The position numbers were made by a program, and so were the translations under genes. The notes beneath the pieces are model-generated. The model was not told where the DNA came from, did not search any database, and worked only from the letters and a program-made list of their open reading frames with translations. A DNA stretch of 64,000 nucleotides from Cordia subcordata. Lineage: Eukaryota > Streptophyta > Magnoliopsida > Boraginales > Cordiaceae. Every line of letters starts with the position of its first letter. The stretch's first letter is position 1. The stretch is taken from the NCBI GenBank assembly GCA_028554755.1, contig JAPTOF010000017.1:13911501-13975500 (forward strand), written 5' to 3'. Below, in pieces: positions 1-11,613 of the stretch.

Positions 1-407
1 TCCAAAGCTTGTTTATTTAAGCCCATAGATAGTAGCTGGGGAATGAAAATACCAAACAGAAATCCATTGTTGACCTCTCGTTATCAGAGTGTGGCCAGAG
101 AGAATTCAGCAGATTGAAAATTCAATCTTTCCTTCATTGGCATATGCCAAATATCTGCCAAGTATAACACAATTATACTTATAACACAAGTATAGCATAA
201 AAACCGTGAAATTTTTATTGCTTATGAATCTTGGTAATCACTTTCCAGTTACAATAATAGCAGAAGAGAGTATTTCTGCAGTTCCCTGACCACACATTAC
301 CAGCTAGAACCAAAAAGCTTCTGTATCTTCAACAAATTGAGCCATAAGGGAAGAAAAAAAAAATCAAATGAAAGATAATGTGGCTCCAATAATGCATTGG
401 AATAGCT
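1..407. other. Intergenic, no gene seen
   Basis: I see no convincing coding sequence here. The right part is probably the 3' flank or UTR of the minus-strand membrane-protein gene that ends at 408. Confidence 0.5.
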
Positions 408-1037
408 TCATGAGTTGCACAAAATGATCCTAGTAAGACCAAGAACCAAGCAAGACACAAAGAAGAAAAAGAGGGTGACGAAATCTCTTGATGACCATTT
501 TGTGACCACCCCAGCTTTAGCTTCAACCCTTAAGCTTTTAGCCCTCCTGAGTGCATCCACCTCTTTCAACAAATCAAACTCGATACCCTTCTTCTTCAGC
601 TCCTCAACACATTTACCCAAGAGCTTTCCGTCTTCTTTCCCTCTTTCCAGCAGCTTCTCCAGATGGCTTTCAACATCAGTCTTGTATCGAACGGCCCAAA
701 TGATCCCAAGAGAGCACAGCAGAGAACACAGTGATGGAATCCAAGATCGATGGCAGCATGTCCCGCCACGTGGACTCCGGGAAGAGGCGCTGAAGAGAAG
801 GATGAGAGCGATGGAATGGAAGAGGAAGAAGAAGCAGTAGAGCTGTGTGATCTCTTTACGGACTGAATCGATTTGGGTCTCTTTGAGGGATATTCTGTTG
901 AGGATTAGCTCTTCTTCTTTCAGCCACTGCTTTAGGAGAAGCTTGTGGGTTGGTGTTTCTGCGATTTGGTGAAGCGAGTGTACAGGCTTGGCCTCCATTA
1001 TTGATGTGTTGTTGTTGCTGCTGTTCTGATCAGCCAT
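408..1037 (-). CDS. Small plant membrane protein, unknown function, three predicted TM helices
   Basis: A single-exon frame of 209 residues starts at a true ATG (1035-1037). The N-terminal 60 residues are polar and acidic/basic, with poly-Asn near residues 6-10. Hydrophobic stretches lie at about 66-86, 98-116 and 186-207, so three membrane helices are likely, the last at the C terminus. Residues 120-175 are charged and heptad-like, so probably a cytosolic coiled coil between helices 2 and 3. A GA-rich, G-tract leader follows upstream of the start (1040-1095). I recognise the layout as a conserved plant membrane protein of unknown function but cannot name the family. The intact frame, low-repeat composition and charged/hydrophobic layout argue for a real gene. 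The overlapping plus-strand frame at 415-840 is a shadow. Confidence 0.7.
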   Translation of the reverse strand: MADQNSSNNNTSIMEAKPVHSLHQIAETPTHKLLLKQWLKEEELILNRISLKETQIDSVRKEITQLYCFFFLFHSIALILLFSASSRSPRGGTCCHRSWIPSLCSLLCSLGIIWAVRYKTDVESHLEKLLERGKEDGKLLGKCVEELKKKGIEFDLLKEVDALRRAKSLRVEAKAGVVTKWSSRDFVTLFFFFVSCLVLGLTRIILCNS

Positions 1038-2064
1038 TGACGAGAGAGAGATGGAGAAATGTGAGTATTAAGAAGGAGAAAGAAGGGGGGGGGGGGCGTG
1101 TGTGAGTCTGGAACAGTAATACAGTGTAAAGGAGAAGCAGGAGCGGTTTGTTTAAGAAGCGGAAATCTTGGATTTTGAATTTTGTAACGGTCGAATCTGG
1201 GGACAAAATTCTTTCCTTTTCCTTTCAGGATTGGACGTGTACATGCGCTGTGATGTAGATAGATATATTATTATATATTTTGACTTAGATTGTGGACTCG
1301 TTTGAATTGATTTTTTTAAAAAATATATTTTTAAAAATAATTTTTTTATAAAAGTTAAAATTTTTATTTTTTAAAAAATTGTATTTAAATTTTTTTTAGA
1401 ATTTTAATTTTTTTATAAGTCAAATTAAATAGTTATTATAAATTTAATGTAATTTTTTTAAGGAGAAAAAAAAGTATTTTTTCTTGAAAAAAAAGTTAAT
1501 CCAAACAGAATTTGAGGCAATGGCTTCAAAATTCCTAACATAGTGATTTGAAGCTTTTGTAGTATGTAATTCATTTCATTTGTAAATGAATTTTACAAAG
1601 AATTGTATTTGTAAATGAATTTTCTTGTTTAGACACTTAAAATAGTTTTAAGTCAATTCTATCATTTGTAAATTCGAATTGTGTTTGGAATACATGTGGA
1701 ATTAAAATTAATATGTACATTTTATTTGATTATGTAAAAAAGAATAGTGTCTTATTATGCTAATAATTATAGGGATATTTTTGTCTTGGTAAGATTTTTT
1801 GTGAATTTGTTTTTCGTGAAATTGCAAATTACACCTCTGGAGCTAGGATTTAAGTATAACTAAAGTAAATCCAGGATTTCTAAATCTTGGAATTCCAAAT
1901 AAATTTTGTATTTTAATAAAGTGCTACCAAACACAAAAACTTAGATTTGCAAATAAATTTCACAGAATTTTGTGGAATTCATTTGTTCCAAAAAGTAGCC
2001 TATTCGAATAAGATAAATGACCAAAGGATCGTGAATTATGTTCTTTTTTTAGAAAGGACGAATT
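1038..2064. other. AT-rich intergenic DNA with one MITE
   Basis: No coding sequence is visible. A MITE-like repeat fills about 1295-1512 (separate entry). The rest is AT-rich spacer. Confidence 0.5.
1295..1512. repeat. Tourist-like MITE, family A, copy 1
   Basis: The left end reads CTCGTTTGAATTGATTTTTT and the right end AGTTAATCCAAACAGA, which are imperfect inverted repeats of each other. The interior is almost only A and T. It shares ends and length with copies at 7521, 34715, 52146, 61487 and 63170. The target duplication is degraded here, so exact ends are approximate. Confidence 0.6.
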
Positions 2065-2241
2065 TGTAAAGATTAGCTCTACTTTAAAATTTTTTAAATG
2101 ATAATTGTATAGTTATTATACTTATGTTTACTTTGCATATGTTATTTATTATAACATATAACATATATGGAGCACATTTTTATGCATACAATTTTATGTG
2201 AAACACAATTACACTTTTTTCTTTCATATAAAACTCTTTCA
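2065..2241 (+). repeat. Left LTR of the copia remnant
   Basis: 177 bp; aligns along its full length with 2984-3160 and is followed directly by the primer-binding-site motif. Confidence 0.7.
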
Positions 2242-2983
2242 TGGTATCAGAAGTCGTATAACCTAAGTCATAGAATTTTCTCTTCTCCTTTCTCTTTCGA
2301 GAGTATGTCTACAACATCTTGTCCAATTTCTTTGTCCACCTCTAATGTCAAGGTTTATGACACGGTAAATCTTGACCGTTCCAATTATCTTATTAGAAAC
2401 AACAAATAATAAATTTCTTTAATTTTAATAAACTACTTGGTTATATTGATGGTTCCAAATAGGGATAGCAATAGGATAAGTGGCTTAGGGTACCAAACAC
2501 CGACTGACTTGATTAAAATTCAATAAGAATTCGTCCCGTTAAGAACTCGGAACTAATTCGGAACAACTAAAACAGAGAATAATTAGTTAATTTTAAAATT
2601 ACAAGCAGTAAACGTGTACTTATATATAGTAAATAACAAGATTACAGTAGTATTTAGTCGGACTCGAATTTATTGTTTTGTTCAATCGTGTATTACAACC
2701 ACACTTTCTGACTCTCCCGATTCATTCCACTCTCGGTTTCAATTCGGCTTGGGAATTGTCAGCGGCAGCCTCTGGCACGCCAATCTTTTTCACGTGCACA
2801 ACTGCGTACGTACATTAAAGAAAAATGATCGTCCGATTGCTGCGTATCTTCTTCAGTAGCTTACGAATTTGTCCAATTCTCTTGCAGCCGTGGGTGATTA
2901 TGACCAAAGGATTGTCTATTACTCGTTTCGGCATTGTCTGAGCCAAGTTTACCGTCATTGATTTGGTTCTGCTTGAGGGGTCT

Positions 2984-3160
2984 TGATAAGAACTAGCTCT
3001 ACTTTTCTATTTAATTTTCAAATGACAATTGTATAGTTATTGTACTTCACTCGGCATATGTTATCTATCTGTTGCAACATATATATAGTGCACGTTTACA
3101 CGCATAGAATTTTATATGACATACAAATACACTGTTTTCCTTCCACATACAACTCTTTCA
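2984..3160 (+). repeat. Right LTR of the copia remnant
   Basis: 177 bp; begins TGATAAGAACTAGCTC and ends ACTCTTTCA. It is preceded by a short polypurine-like GAGGGG. It has diverged substantially from the left copy, so the insertion is old. Confidence 0.7.
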
Positions 3161-3355
3161 TGAATGATAACGATATGATTAGAAGATGTAGGATATAGTT
3201 TTTATTCAACAAAGAAAAGAGAAAGCAACATGTAAATCGCAGGCGCAGTGAGAGTTGGACTGCAATCTGATTTGAACACTCCAGACTTTGTCTGCTTTTG
3301 GTAACTCAAGATCATGCATGGTCATCTTCTCAGTTTGAAGCTATAAGTACGATGA

Positions 3356-4939
3356 TCACCGCTCGCATCTGCTGAAGACCCGGACCTTGAAGCCATGTTT
3401 CATATGAAGTATAACAGAGCTGCTGGGTGAAATGGGATGACCCTCCACGACTTGAATCCGGAAATGAAGGAGAACAGCAGCTGCCACTATTTTCATTTGG
3501 ACGAAAGACATTTCCTTGCCTAAACAGCTCCGAGGTCCAGCGTTGAATGCTGTAAACTTGAAAGATGGCACATGTTTGATTCCTCCTCGCTCTGAGATCC
3601 ATCTCTCGGGCTTGAATTCTAGACAATCCGCACCCCAGATTTGCTCCATCCGGCCCATGGAGTAGAAGGACAGCACCGTCTTGGTATTCGGCTTAATACG
3701 ATGACCACTCGGGAGTACGTCTTCCTCAACAGGGGCTTTGTGCTGCAGCCCCACCGGTGGGAACAAACGCAGAGCTTCGCATAAAGCTCCGTGCAGATAC
3801 ACTAGTTTCTTTACATCTTCTATGTCGGAAATATTCCATGATCTTCCATGTTCTTCCAGACGCAACGTTAACTTGTTTAACATCTCTTGTCGAACTTTGT
3901 CCTCTTCGATAGGGTTTGTTGCCAGGAGCCAGAAGAACCAAGTGAGAGCTGCACCTACGGTGTCTTTTCCTGCAAATATCAAATTAAACACCGTGTCTCT
4001 CCATGCCTTTTCAGGGTTTGTTTGATCAGTTGCACCACCACTGATGTTCTTCTTCTCCTGTTCAACTGCCCTCATATAACCTGTCAACAAGTCAAAATGC
4101 CCTTCTTGGTCCTGAACCTGATCATCCAAACCTTTGGTCGTCACTTGCTGGCGCTTGGATGAGATGCAATTGGCCAAAAACTCATCAATCATATGCTGTG
4201 CTCTGCTTAGCTTCTTCTCTGGTCCAATTTGAAGCCAGCGCTGAAGCTTCCAACAGATTTCTGGGAAAACATGCCTGTATAAAACCGCTTCTTCGGCATC
4301 AGCGAAGGCCCGTCTGTACGGAAAATTGGGCAAGTCAATGGTTAGTGAAGCAGGGTCATGACCAAGAACCAAAATGCTTGTAGTATCAAAAGTAAGACGC
4401 TGAATTATCTCCTCCAAATCAACATCTGTCCCTAGCTTGGCCACATGCTCCAGGACGGGGATTAGGCCTTTCTCAACCTTGTTCCAGGTGGTTGACACCA
4501 CAAACTTTTGAAAGCCGCGATGATTAAGCAGCGTCATAGTACTTCTCCTTTGGATATCCCAAGATTCAGATTCAGCATTGAAGATTCCATCTCCTAGAGC
4601 ATCAAATATCTTCTTGAATTGAGGGCCTTTCGGGAAGTTTAGGAATCTTTTGCTGAGAATATAATGAATGTTGGCAGGATCACAAGTGATCAACATGTTG
4701 GCATTAGAGAACCAGGGGCCTTTGATCTCAAAGGTCATCCCCGTCCTTTGTAGGACATCAGTCAGGAACTCGTGGGCGCGATGAAGATGAAGCAGCAGCC
4801 CTGGCATCACCCCGATCACTGGCCACCTGGTTGGCAGCTTGTTAATTCTCCCTTTTCGCGGTTTCCAACTGATCTTACAGACGAGGAAAATGATGCATAA
4901 GCTCACTAGCAATATCTCAGCGTATCGTATCAACGACAT
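3356..4939 (-). CDS. Cytochrome P450, CYP96A-like (mid-chain alkane hydroxylase type)
   Basis: A single-exon 527-residue P450 with all class landmarks. An N-terminal membrane anchor lies at about 5-21, followed by a basic linker and the LPTRWPVIG proline hinge (35-43). The I-helix oxygen motif is AGKDT at 323-327, the ExxR pair is E388/R391, PERW is at 444-447, and the haem loop FNAGPRSCLG is at 465-474 with ligand Cys472. The phrases around these motifs match the CYP86 clan, and best the CYP96A family. The founding member, Arabidopsis MAH1/CYP96A15, oxidises cuticular alkanes to secondary alcohols and ketones at the endoplasmic reticulum. Lack of introns is usual for CYP96A. Clan membership is firm. 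The precise substrate is inference: CYP96 members also act on other chains, and the CYP86 hydroxylases are the main alternative. Confidence 0.93.
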   Translation of the reverse strand: MSLIRYAEILLVSLCIIFLVCKISWKPRKGRINKLPTRWPVIGVMPGLLLHLHRAHEFLTDVLQRTGMTFEIKGPWFSNANMLITCDPANIHYILSKRFLNFPKGPQFKKIFDALGDGIFNAESESWDIQRRSTMTLLNHRGFQKFVVSTTWNKVEKGLIPVLEHVAKLGTDVDLEEIIQRLTFDTTSILVLGHDPASLTIDLPNFPYRRAFADAEEAVLYRHVFPEICWKLQRWLQIGPEKKLSRAQHMIDEFLANCISSKRQQVTTKGLDDQVQDQEGHFDLLTGYMRAVEQEKKNISGGATDQTNPEKAWRDTVFNLIFAGKDTVGAALTWFFWLLATNPIEEDKVRQEMLNKLTLRLEEHGRSWNISDIEDVKKLVYLHGALCEALRLFPPVGLQHKAPVEEDVLPSGHRIKPNTKTVLSFYSMGRMEQIWGADCLEFKPERWISERGGIKHVPSFKFTAFNAGPRSCLGKEMSFVQMKIVAAAVLLHFRIQVVEGHPISPSSSVILHMKHGFKVRVFSRCER

Positions 4940-5488
4940 TGCAACAGATGTGATGATGATGCACCGAAGGATGCTTTGGTGCTACAATAAGAAATCTGCT
5001 TTTCTTCTTTTCTTAACAAACTACAAGACTCTGCATGCAGGGGTTAAAATGAAGAATATGATCTCCAATAAAACTGTCCAACAGAAGAGTGTACAAGGGG
5101 AGGTTTGACTGTTTGCCAGCAGAAATTATGGACATGCAGAATGTATTTTATTATTTAACGGATGATAAAAACCATCATTTCTGCTGAGGTTCGGGGAGTG
5201 AAAACGAGATGAATTTGTTTCAGGAATATAGGATAAGGAGGATTTTGTTATGTGTAACTCTCACGCGATTAAAGACAAGAAGTTGGAAGAAATATACTCT
5301 CAAGGGAAACTATGTTCTTGTGCGAGTTAATTTGAGATCATGAAGTGGATCATAATATGTTCTTTACGAAATCCACAAACAGAACAAATTAATTCTCATA
5401 AGGGGATTAGCTTAATATTATAATATGGTAGAGTGCTTAAAATTGTGTGAGATCGAGTTTCTCATGTACAGATTTCTTTATTAATCTA

Positions 5489-5491
<3 letters not shown>

Positions 5492-5522
<31 letters not shown>
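5492..5522. repeat. (TA)n microsatellite
   Basis: Uninterrupted AT dinucleotides of about 31 bp. Confidence 0.9.
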
Positions 5523-5527
<5 letters not shown>

Positions 5528-6446
5528 TATACCTTGAATAAAGTGAAGAGATCTTTGAATGCCAAATACACTCTTGTTTGAATGACACATAAGCCCCTAT
5601 TTTGGAGCCACATAAGCACCTCTTTGAATACTACATAAGCTCATAAAGAAAGTACTCTTGTACTTGTCATTTGTAAAATGCAATTGTCATCAATATTCAA
5701 TTTTTTTAAAAAAAGGATTTAAGTCATTTAAGTTACATATTAAATATGAGAAATTAGTTAATTAATACATTCAAATAAAAAAAAGAAAACAAAAAAAGAA
5801 ATCACTATAATATCTATATCTATGTATATCTATATATGATAATAATGATAGTTATAAAATTATACCTCATATTTTTTAATGTCTTTGGGATTTCCACATT
5901 CATGTTTTAAGAGGTTCTACATGTCATGTTTTTATGCTCCATTTTTGTTAATTTATCTATGAAATAATTACTACTTAATACAAAAAAAATTGAAACAAAT
6001 TGCTGCAATTTTCCCTATTTTCTTCTTTCTTCTTTCTCAAGTTAATTCTCATTGTTCCAAAATATCTAAATCAATTTAAATTGTTTTAAAAAATGTTCAA
6101 TTTAATTTCTATTCTTAAATTTTTAACAATATATGACTTAAATGATATAGCCCAATTATCTTATCTAATTTTAAATATTTATTAAATAAAATATGTGAAG
6201 ATTCTCAAGTTATTATAAGAAAATAATTCACACATCAAACCAAATTTAAAGAATTTTTATAAAAGGTATAAAGCATGCACAAAGTTTTAATAAATCCATG
6301 CACTTATTTGAATATTGTAAGACCTTATCATATAGTTTGAAAAGTGGGTCAAGTAATTAAATATGGCTATTTATTATGCCCAAAGTTATATCAAAGTAAA
6401 TCCTAAACCTGTCATCTATACGATATATAATTTATACTATTATTTG

Positions 6447-6748
6447 TGTTAGAAATGAATGAGAAATTAAAGATTTTCTCATTATTATTTTGAGACATTT
6501 GACCTCCCCTCAACTTGGATATGAATTCCAAGGGGTTATGAGACCTTTGGAATCTCTCTATAATCTTGGATTATTACTTGGGGGTTTTACAATTCTTGAA
6601 ATTCATCCATTAATATGATATTGAAGGCTTAATCTCTTCTAATACCTATATATAGTGGTATTTTAGTAAGGTACATAACACACCAAAAAACATCTAATAA
6701 AATATTTCTTCCTATGTTTTATTTCTGCTAATCATTCTTATTATTATG
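6447..6748 (+). repeat. Possible solo LTR fragment
   Basis: The segment begins TGTTAGAAATGAATGAG, a start common to plant copia LTRs. It carries a TATA-like CTATATATAG near 6647 and several AATAAA-like signals downstream. No partner repeat, primer site or coding remnant is seen, so this is a tentative call and the right end is a guess. Confidence 0.25.
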
Positions 6749-7152
6749 AACAAATATGAGTTGTCTCATTTCACGTTTGTATTCAAATGATAAAAATTGA
6801 CTTGCGTAAAGCACGAATTTGCTTTAATGTCCCACATTGGTTTATAGGGATATGTTTGAATAACTTATAAATAGATGTTGTCGGAATAAATAATAACACG
6901 ACTTAACAATTTGCATGGTTGATTTGAGGATCAAGTAGTTATTGTTATGTAGACAACACTAGTCTAGCTTGCAGGTTAGTGGAAACAAGCTCGGAGACAG
7001 TTACGATTACAACACCAGCATTGCTTAATTACACTAGTTATATATATAAGGAAAACGCATTCGATTATGCACGTTTCTAATTTCATGTGGATCATGTATA
7101 TCCCAATCCTAATTATCAATTTAATTAAGTATGAAAAACGTTTCAAGAGGAG

Positions 7153-7155
<3 letters not shown>

Positions 7156-7192
<37 letters not shown>
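7156..7192. repeat. (TA)n microsatellite
   Basis: About 37 bp of uninterrupted AT dinucleotides, followed by a short GATA run. Confidence 0.9.
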
Positions 7193-7194
<2 letters not shown>

Positions 7195-7520
7195 TAGATT
7201 AACATAATAACAAATTAAAGGAGGAAAAAGAAAAACTTAATTTAGCTAAAAGATAGGTACACGCCTAATGCTTCATTGAGCACCTATAATCCGATGTAAT
7301 TGAGAGAGAAACAAAATAAAGTATACATATATGCGCCACGCAAGTCTATCTATATAGGTCGATTCCTATTTTCCGGGAATTAAAAAAAAAAAAAAAAGCA
7401 ACAATGTGCAGTTTCTGCGCTGGTACGAACACGTGCATGCAGCCCCGATGTTACAGATGCTGGAAAACAAAAAGCCTTAATTAATGAATGGAGAAGGGAA
7501 AAGCAAGGGAAGGACACTAA

Positions 7521-7722
7521 GAGCTAGTTTGGATTGTTTTTTTTCTCTTAAAAATTTTTTAAATAATTATATTAAATTTATAATAACTATTTAATTTAAT
7601 TTTTAAAAAAATTAAAATTTTAAAATAATTTTGAATATAATTTTTTTTTAAATCAGAATTTTTAACTTCTTAAAATAAATTATTTTTTTAAAATTATTTA
7701 AAAAATTAATCTAAATAGGCCC
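7521..7722. repeat. Tourist-like MITE, family A, copy 2
   Basis: The left end GAGCTAGTTTGGATTG and right end AATCTAAATAGGCCC are inverted repeats. The element is flanked on both sides by TAA (7518-7520 and 7723-7725), the 3-bp duplication of PIF/Harbinger-type elements. The interior is AT-only and palindromic-like. Confidence 0.75.
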
Positions 7723-8052
7723 TAAATAAAAATAATAATAATAGATTAAGATCGAGATTTATAATTAATTATTAGCTGGGATATATGAGATGCGCGTTAG
7801 GTTTATGGTTGAACGACTGGATTAAGAAGACCCCAAGTATTATTTAATGTGGGTTAGGTACATTTAATAAATTGCTCTATTAAATGCCTTAATAATTGCT
7901 TAGCTTCATCAAAGCAACCACATTCAAGTTTATGTTTGACAAAGTTTTAGGTGGATACGCTTTTCAATCATTCATTGCTTCCACAATCCCAATACTACAT
8001 CCACGAAATTAAAATAAATAAAAGCAGTGCCTGGCATAGCATCTATTTTATA

Positions 8053-8174
8053 GCCTCTTTGGCTTTATTTATGTTGGGTTTATAAGTCAACAGTAAAAAA
8101 TTTCTCTCGTATATTTTTTACTACTAAAGAAAGAGGAGGCTTATAAGCTCCAAAATAAGCAAAGCCAAAAAGAC
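8053..8174. repeat. MITE, family B (hAT-like), copy 1
   Basis: The left end CTCTTTGGCTTTATTTA and right end AATAAGCAAAGCCAAAAAGA are inverted repeats. The end sequence TTTGGCTTTGCTTATTT is shared with copies at 9667 and 56907. About 122 bp, the same size as the copy at 56907. No clear target duplication is visible. Confidence 0.6.
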
Positions 8175-9666
8175 TGTTAATATTTATGTGAGCCAAGTGT
8201 CTGTGAAAGTAAAAGGATACAACATTGTTTTTTTTAACTTTGAGTTGGCGTATTTCAAATATTATTAGACTTGAAATTAATTTTATAAGATTGGAAGCGA
8301 TTAAAAGAAAAAAAAAATCTTCCCAACAAGTGTATTTTTTGAAATTTGAATTTGTGTTTTCTTTTTAATAGATTATTATTATTTCAACCAATAATTTGTT
8401 GATTAAAGAGATAACTTTAGCTGACAAACTGGTTGGGAACTAGTCAATAGTCATAACTTAAATTAATTGAGTTCTCATTAATGATCTATCAAGAGTACTC
8501 CAACTTTGTCAATCAAGGCGGTGTTCTACCCTCTTGTACAGCATTTTTCTGTTTCGCGCAACGCATGCATGTGTGCAAAAATAGAGCATGTAACGGTACT
8601 TGCATATACGTACCTCATTAAATGATAAAAACAATATTGATCTCGCACTATAGTTTTTGTAGTTTTATGTTAGATGTAAACGTGGTCATACTTGAGTTGA
8701 TTAATATTTTAACATTTGAAAGAGCAAAAAGACAAGGAAATTAATTAGGGGTGACATAGTTGTGCAAGAAGTGTACAGCACGCTGAAAATTGATTGAAAT
8801 CTTAATCTTTGATCAGCCATATGTCTATAAATGGAGCTTAATTATAGTGCCAGGTCTAGTATTACAGCAAGTAAGAATAAATATAATGATGGAGTACTCC
8901 TTTAAGTTTTGTGATCATCAGAATCATATTATAAGTTAATTCTCACTAATAAACAAGAGATCATCAATGTAATCAAATAGAAGTATGAGGGTAATTAGGA
9001 AGCAAAGAAATGATTAATGCTCCCACACAAATACAAGCATACTCTGTTTAATCACGATGCTAATTAAATGATTAGACCAAATTTCTCAATGAAACGTGAT
9101 TGTTGAATACTATCCTTCTCTAAAAAATTTAATAGAAATATGTGTGCCTCAGGGGTTCCTTTAATTGTTACGTGCCAAATTAATCCAAAGAAAATTCTCC
9201 AAGAAGAAAAAGCAGATGGAAGAGTTAACGTTGCAGCAGCAAGTAGGTTCGCATATTTAAAGAATGAAGGTTGACATAATTAATTTCTTCCATTTATTAT
9301 TTGTTAGGTGTATAAATGAAATGCTCCACTTTGAATGCCATTATATGTCTCGATCAGGAGGCAACCACTATAAAGACATTTACATCCTCTGACAAATAAA
9401 TAAAACCTTCGTTTATTAGTTAAATGCACTACTACTGCACGATTCTCTCAGTCATTTGACTCATTTCTCTCAGTACAAACTGCAGAATCATATCCAAGAT
9501 GTACTATATACATACATACTAAGTCAGAAAACTAAATCCAATTAAAAATAAATAATATGAATCTTTAATGTAAAGATATCGAAGAGGTAATAATCCGACT
9601 ATGTTTACATTGGCTATATATATACATAATCTGGGATATATGTGAGACCGTGTATGGGGACTAAGA

Positions 9667-9754
9667 GGGTGTTTGACTTTGCTTGTTTTGTGCTTATGAA
9701 TAAAAAGTACGTGTGCTTTTTTCTAAGTGCTTAAATAAGCAAAGCCAAACACCC
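9667..9754. repeat. MITE, family B (hAT-like), copy 2
   Basis: 88 bp with terminal inverted repeats GGGTGTTTGACTTTGCTT and AAGCAAAGCCAAACACCC. It is flanked by ACTAAGA (9660-9666) and ACTAACA (9755-9761), a near-perfect direct repeat. That fits the roughly 8-bp duplication made by hAT transposases. Confidence 0.75.
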
Positions 9755-10312
9755 ACTAACACCTGCCCAATGCCGTAAGATAGTTGATGATCTACAACCA
9801 TTTGGTTTATTTGAAAACGCTTGCAAGTACAAAAAGAAGGGTGTTGATCAATTGCAGAATGTTAAACCTTAGTAACGTGTAGTTATAACGCAATGAAGAA
9901 TACTTCTTACGCATGGATTCTTGTATATACACATGAGATTGAGTAATTCTACATAGAAGGAGTTTGAAATTTAGATTAAACAGCAACTAAAATATAACTA
10001 TTAATCAGAAACTATTAGAAGTCATATTTAGAGAAATCTGCAAAACCATGCTGCACAGAGAGTTTCTGTCAACACCTAACCTAGAGTAGGCACAAGGTAA
10101 CGCATACACAGCAAGAAGCTTCCCCGTGTTCTGGAAGACAAGGTCCAAAAAAGCACTCCATAAATCCATAAAAATGTTATATTTGCTATTCTGGTTTAAA
10201 GAAGGAACTCCACTCCTTCAGAATGTTTATTTACCATTCTTTTTGACTTACGAAACTATCTTCTATATCTTTACAATAATTAAGCAAAATCCAGGTGACA
10301 TATTTCAGCTTC

Positions 10313-11575
10313 TCATATTGATATGTTAAGATCAATCCGAGGCTTCTTCACTGTCGAAGGTGATGGAACGACGGCGTTGCACCGAGGGCACTTGGGATTG
10401 CTCTTTGATATTAGAACGTAAAGCAGGCAACTAGGACAGCCCGTGGCAAAGGAGGCTGATGAGTTGTCCTCTTGATCAATCTCGGAATCCTTGATTGAGG
10501 ATGATGAGTTTGAAGATGGTGACAATGCTTTTGACATCGACATTGACATTGACATTGAACGCTTCCTGATTGTTTCTTTCTCTGCCCTCTCTAGTGCAGA
10601 TTTTACTTTGTCTAGAGTGCACACACTTTGGAAATTAGAGGATGAAGGTGATGGCGATGATGATGATGATGGAACTAGCTTTAGCTCTAAGCTGGCATCA
10701 TCAAACAGGTTTAACTGTTGCTTTAATGCAGGAGGGTAGTTGAGGTCTTGCAACTTTGCTACTGCTTGATTGTTTGATTGCTTCCGTTCAGATGTAGTTG
10801 AAGGAAATGAGTTCGGAGAAATACATCTCTGGAGAAAGACTTTCCCTGACTGTGAGCAATGAACATCATCAATATTCAATCGATACTGAAACTAACATTA
10901 TAACTAAAACATGAATATACATTGTCTTTCACAAAAATGAAGAGATATCTATATATTTTACTATCATTAGCGTAACAAAGCATTGATTGTTTCTGAACCA
11001 GAAAAATCAAAGAATTAAAAGTGTTCTGCTTTTTGAAGGATTAAAGCCAAAATGAAGAAGAGTTAAAATCATTCCTTATTGGGCTACATATCATTGCACT
11101 CGAACCTTAATATGTGATTAAAGTAATATCTACACATCATTGCACAAAACCGTTCACATCCTTTGCCTTAACAAAAGAAATTGCATTATCAAACACAGAT
11201 TATATAAAGAATACTAGAGTGACTGAGGTTAGGTGGAGAACCACTAGTGATCCTCTTTTAAATAAAAGAAGGAAAAGGAAAACAGAATACTAGATTGAAT
11301 GAATATGCCATTTTTATGCATTCCAATCAACAAAGGTGCTCAATCACTTAATGCAAACGATAATAAGGCATCATATTCCATGTTCACAGACAGAGGTAGA
11401 TGACTATATTCAGAACCATAACACCAACTCTCTGAAAAGATAGCCAATTGATGTTTAGCATATAAATTAATAACTTCAACTGGAGAATATCATAATTGCC
11501 AAAAAAACAAAACAAAAAAAAAATAGCAATTTACAACATGGTTAAATGATCCTCAAAGGATGCAATGAATACAAG

Positions 11576-11613
<38 letters not shown>

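Larger units (their letters stand above)
2065..3160 (+). mobile_element. Degenerate miniature Ty1/copia-type LTR element
   Basis: Two direct repeats of 177 bp, at 2065-2241 and 2984-3160, flank about 740 bp. By eye they are roughly three-quarters identical and both end in ACTCTTTCA. Right after the first repeat is TGGTATCAGAAG (2242-2253), matching the initiator-methionine tRNA primer-binding site usual in plant copia elements. A purine-rich GAGGGG lies just before the second repeat. Inside, 2303-2409 translates as a gag start (a phrase like DTVNLDRSNYLI). 2819-2930, allowing one stop, resembles a later gag segment (LTNLSNSLAAVGDYDQRIVYY). No pol is present, so it cannot move by itself. Between the gag pieces, about 2460-2580, is unrelated sequence. 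Target duplications are not clear. Confidence 0.75.
4940..10312. other. Gene-poor, repeat-rich interval
   Basis: About 5.4 kb with no supportable coding sequence. It holds two long (TA)n tracts, one family-A MITE, two family-B MITEs and a possible solo LTR near 6447. The remainder is AT-rich. The first few hundred bases are the upstream region of the minus-strand P450. Confidence 0.6.

Noticed and set aside
415..840. Plus-strand frame opposite the membrane-protein gene
   Set aside because: It is the antisense of a better-supported gene and has no recognisable protein features.
10491..10739. Plus-strand frame rich in Asp repeats (IDIDID, GDDDDD)
   Set aside because: Antisense of the Met-Ser and Ser-rich parts of the GIR-like gene.
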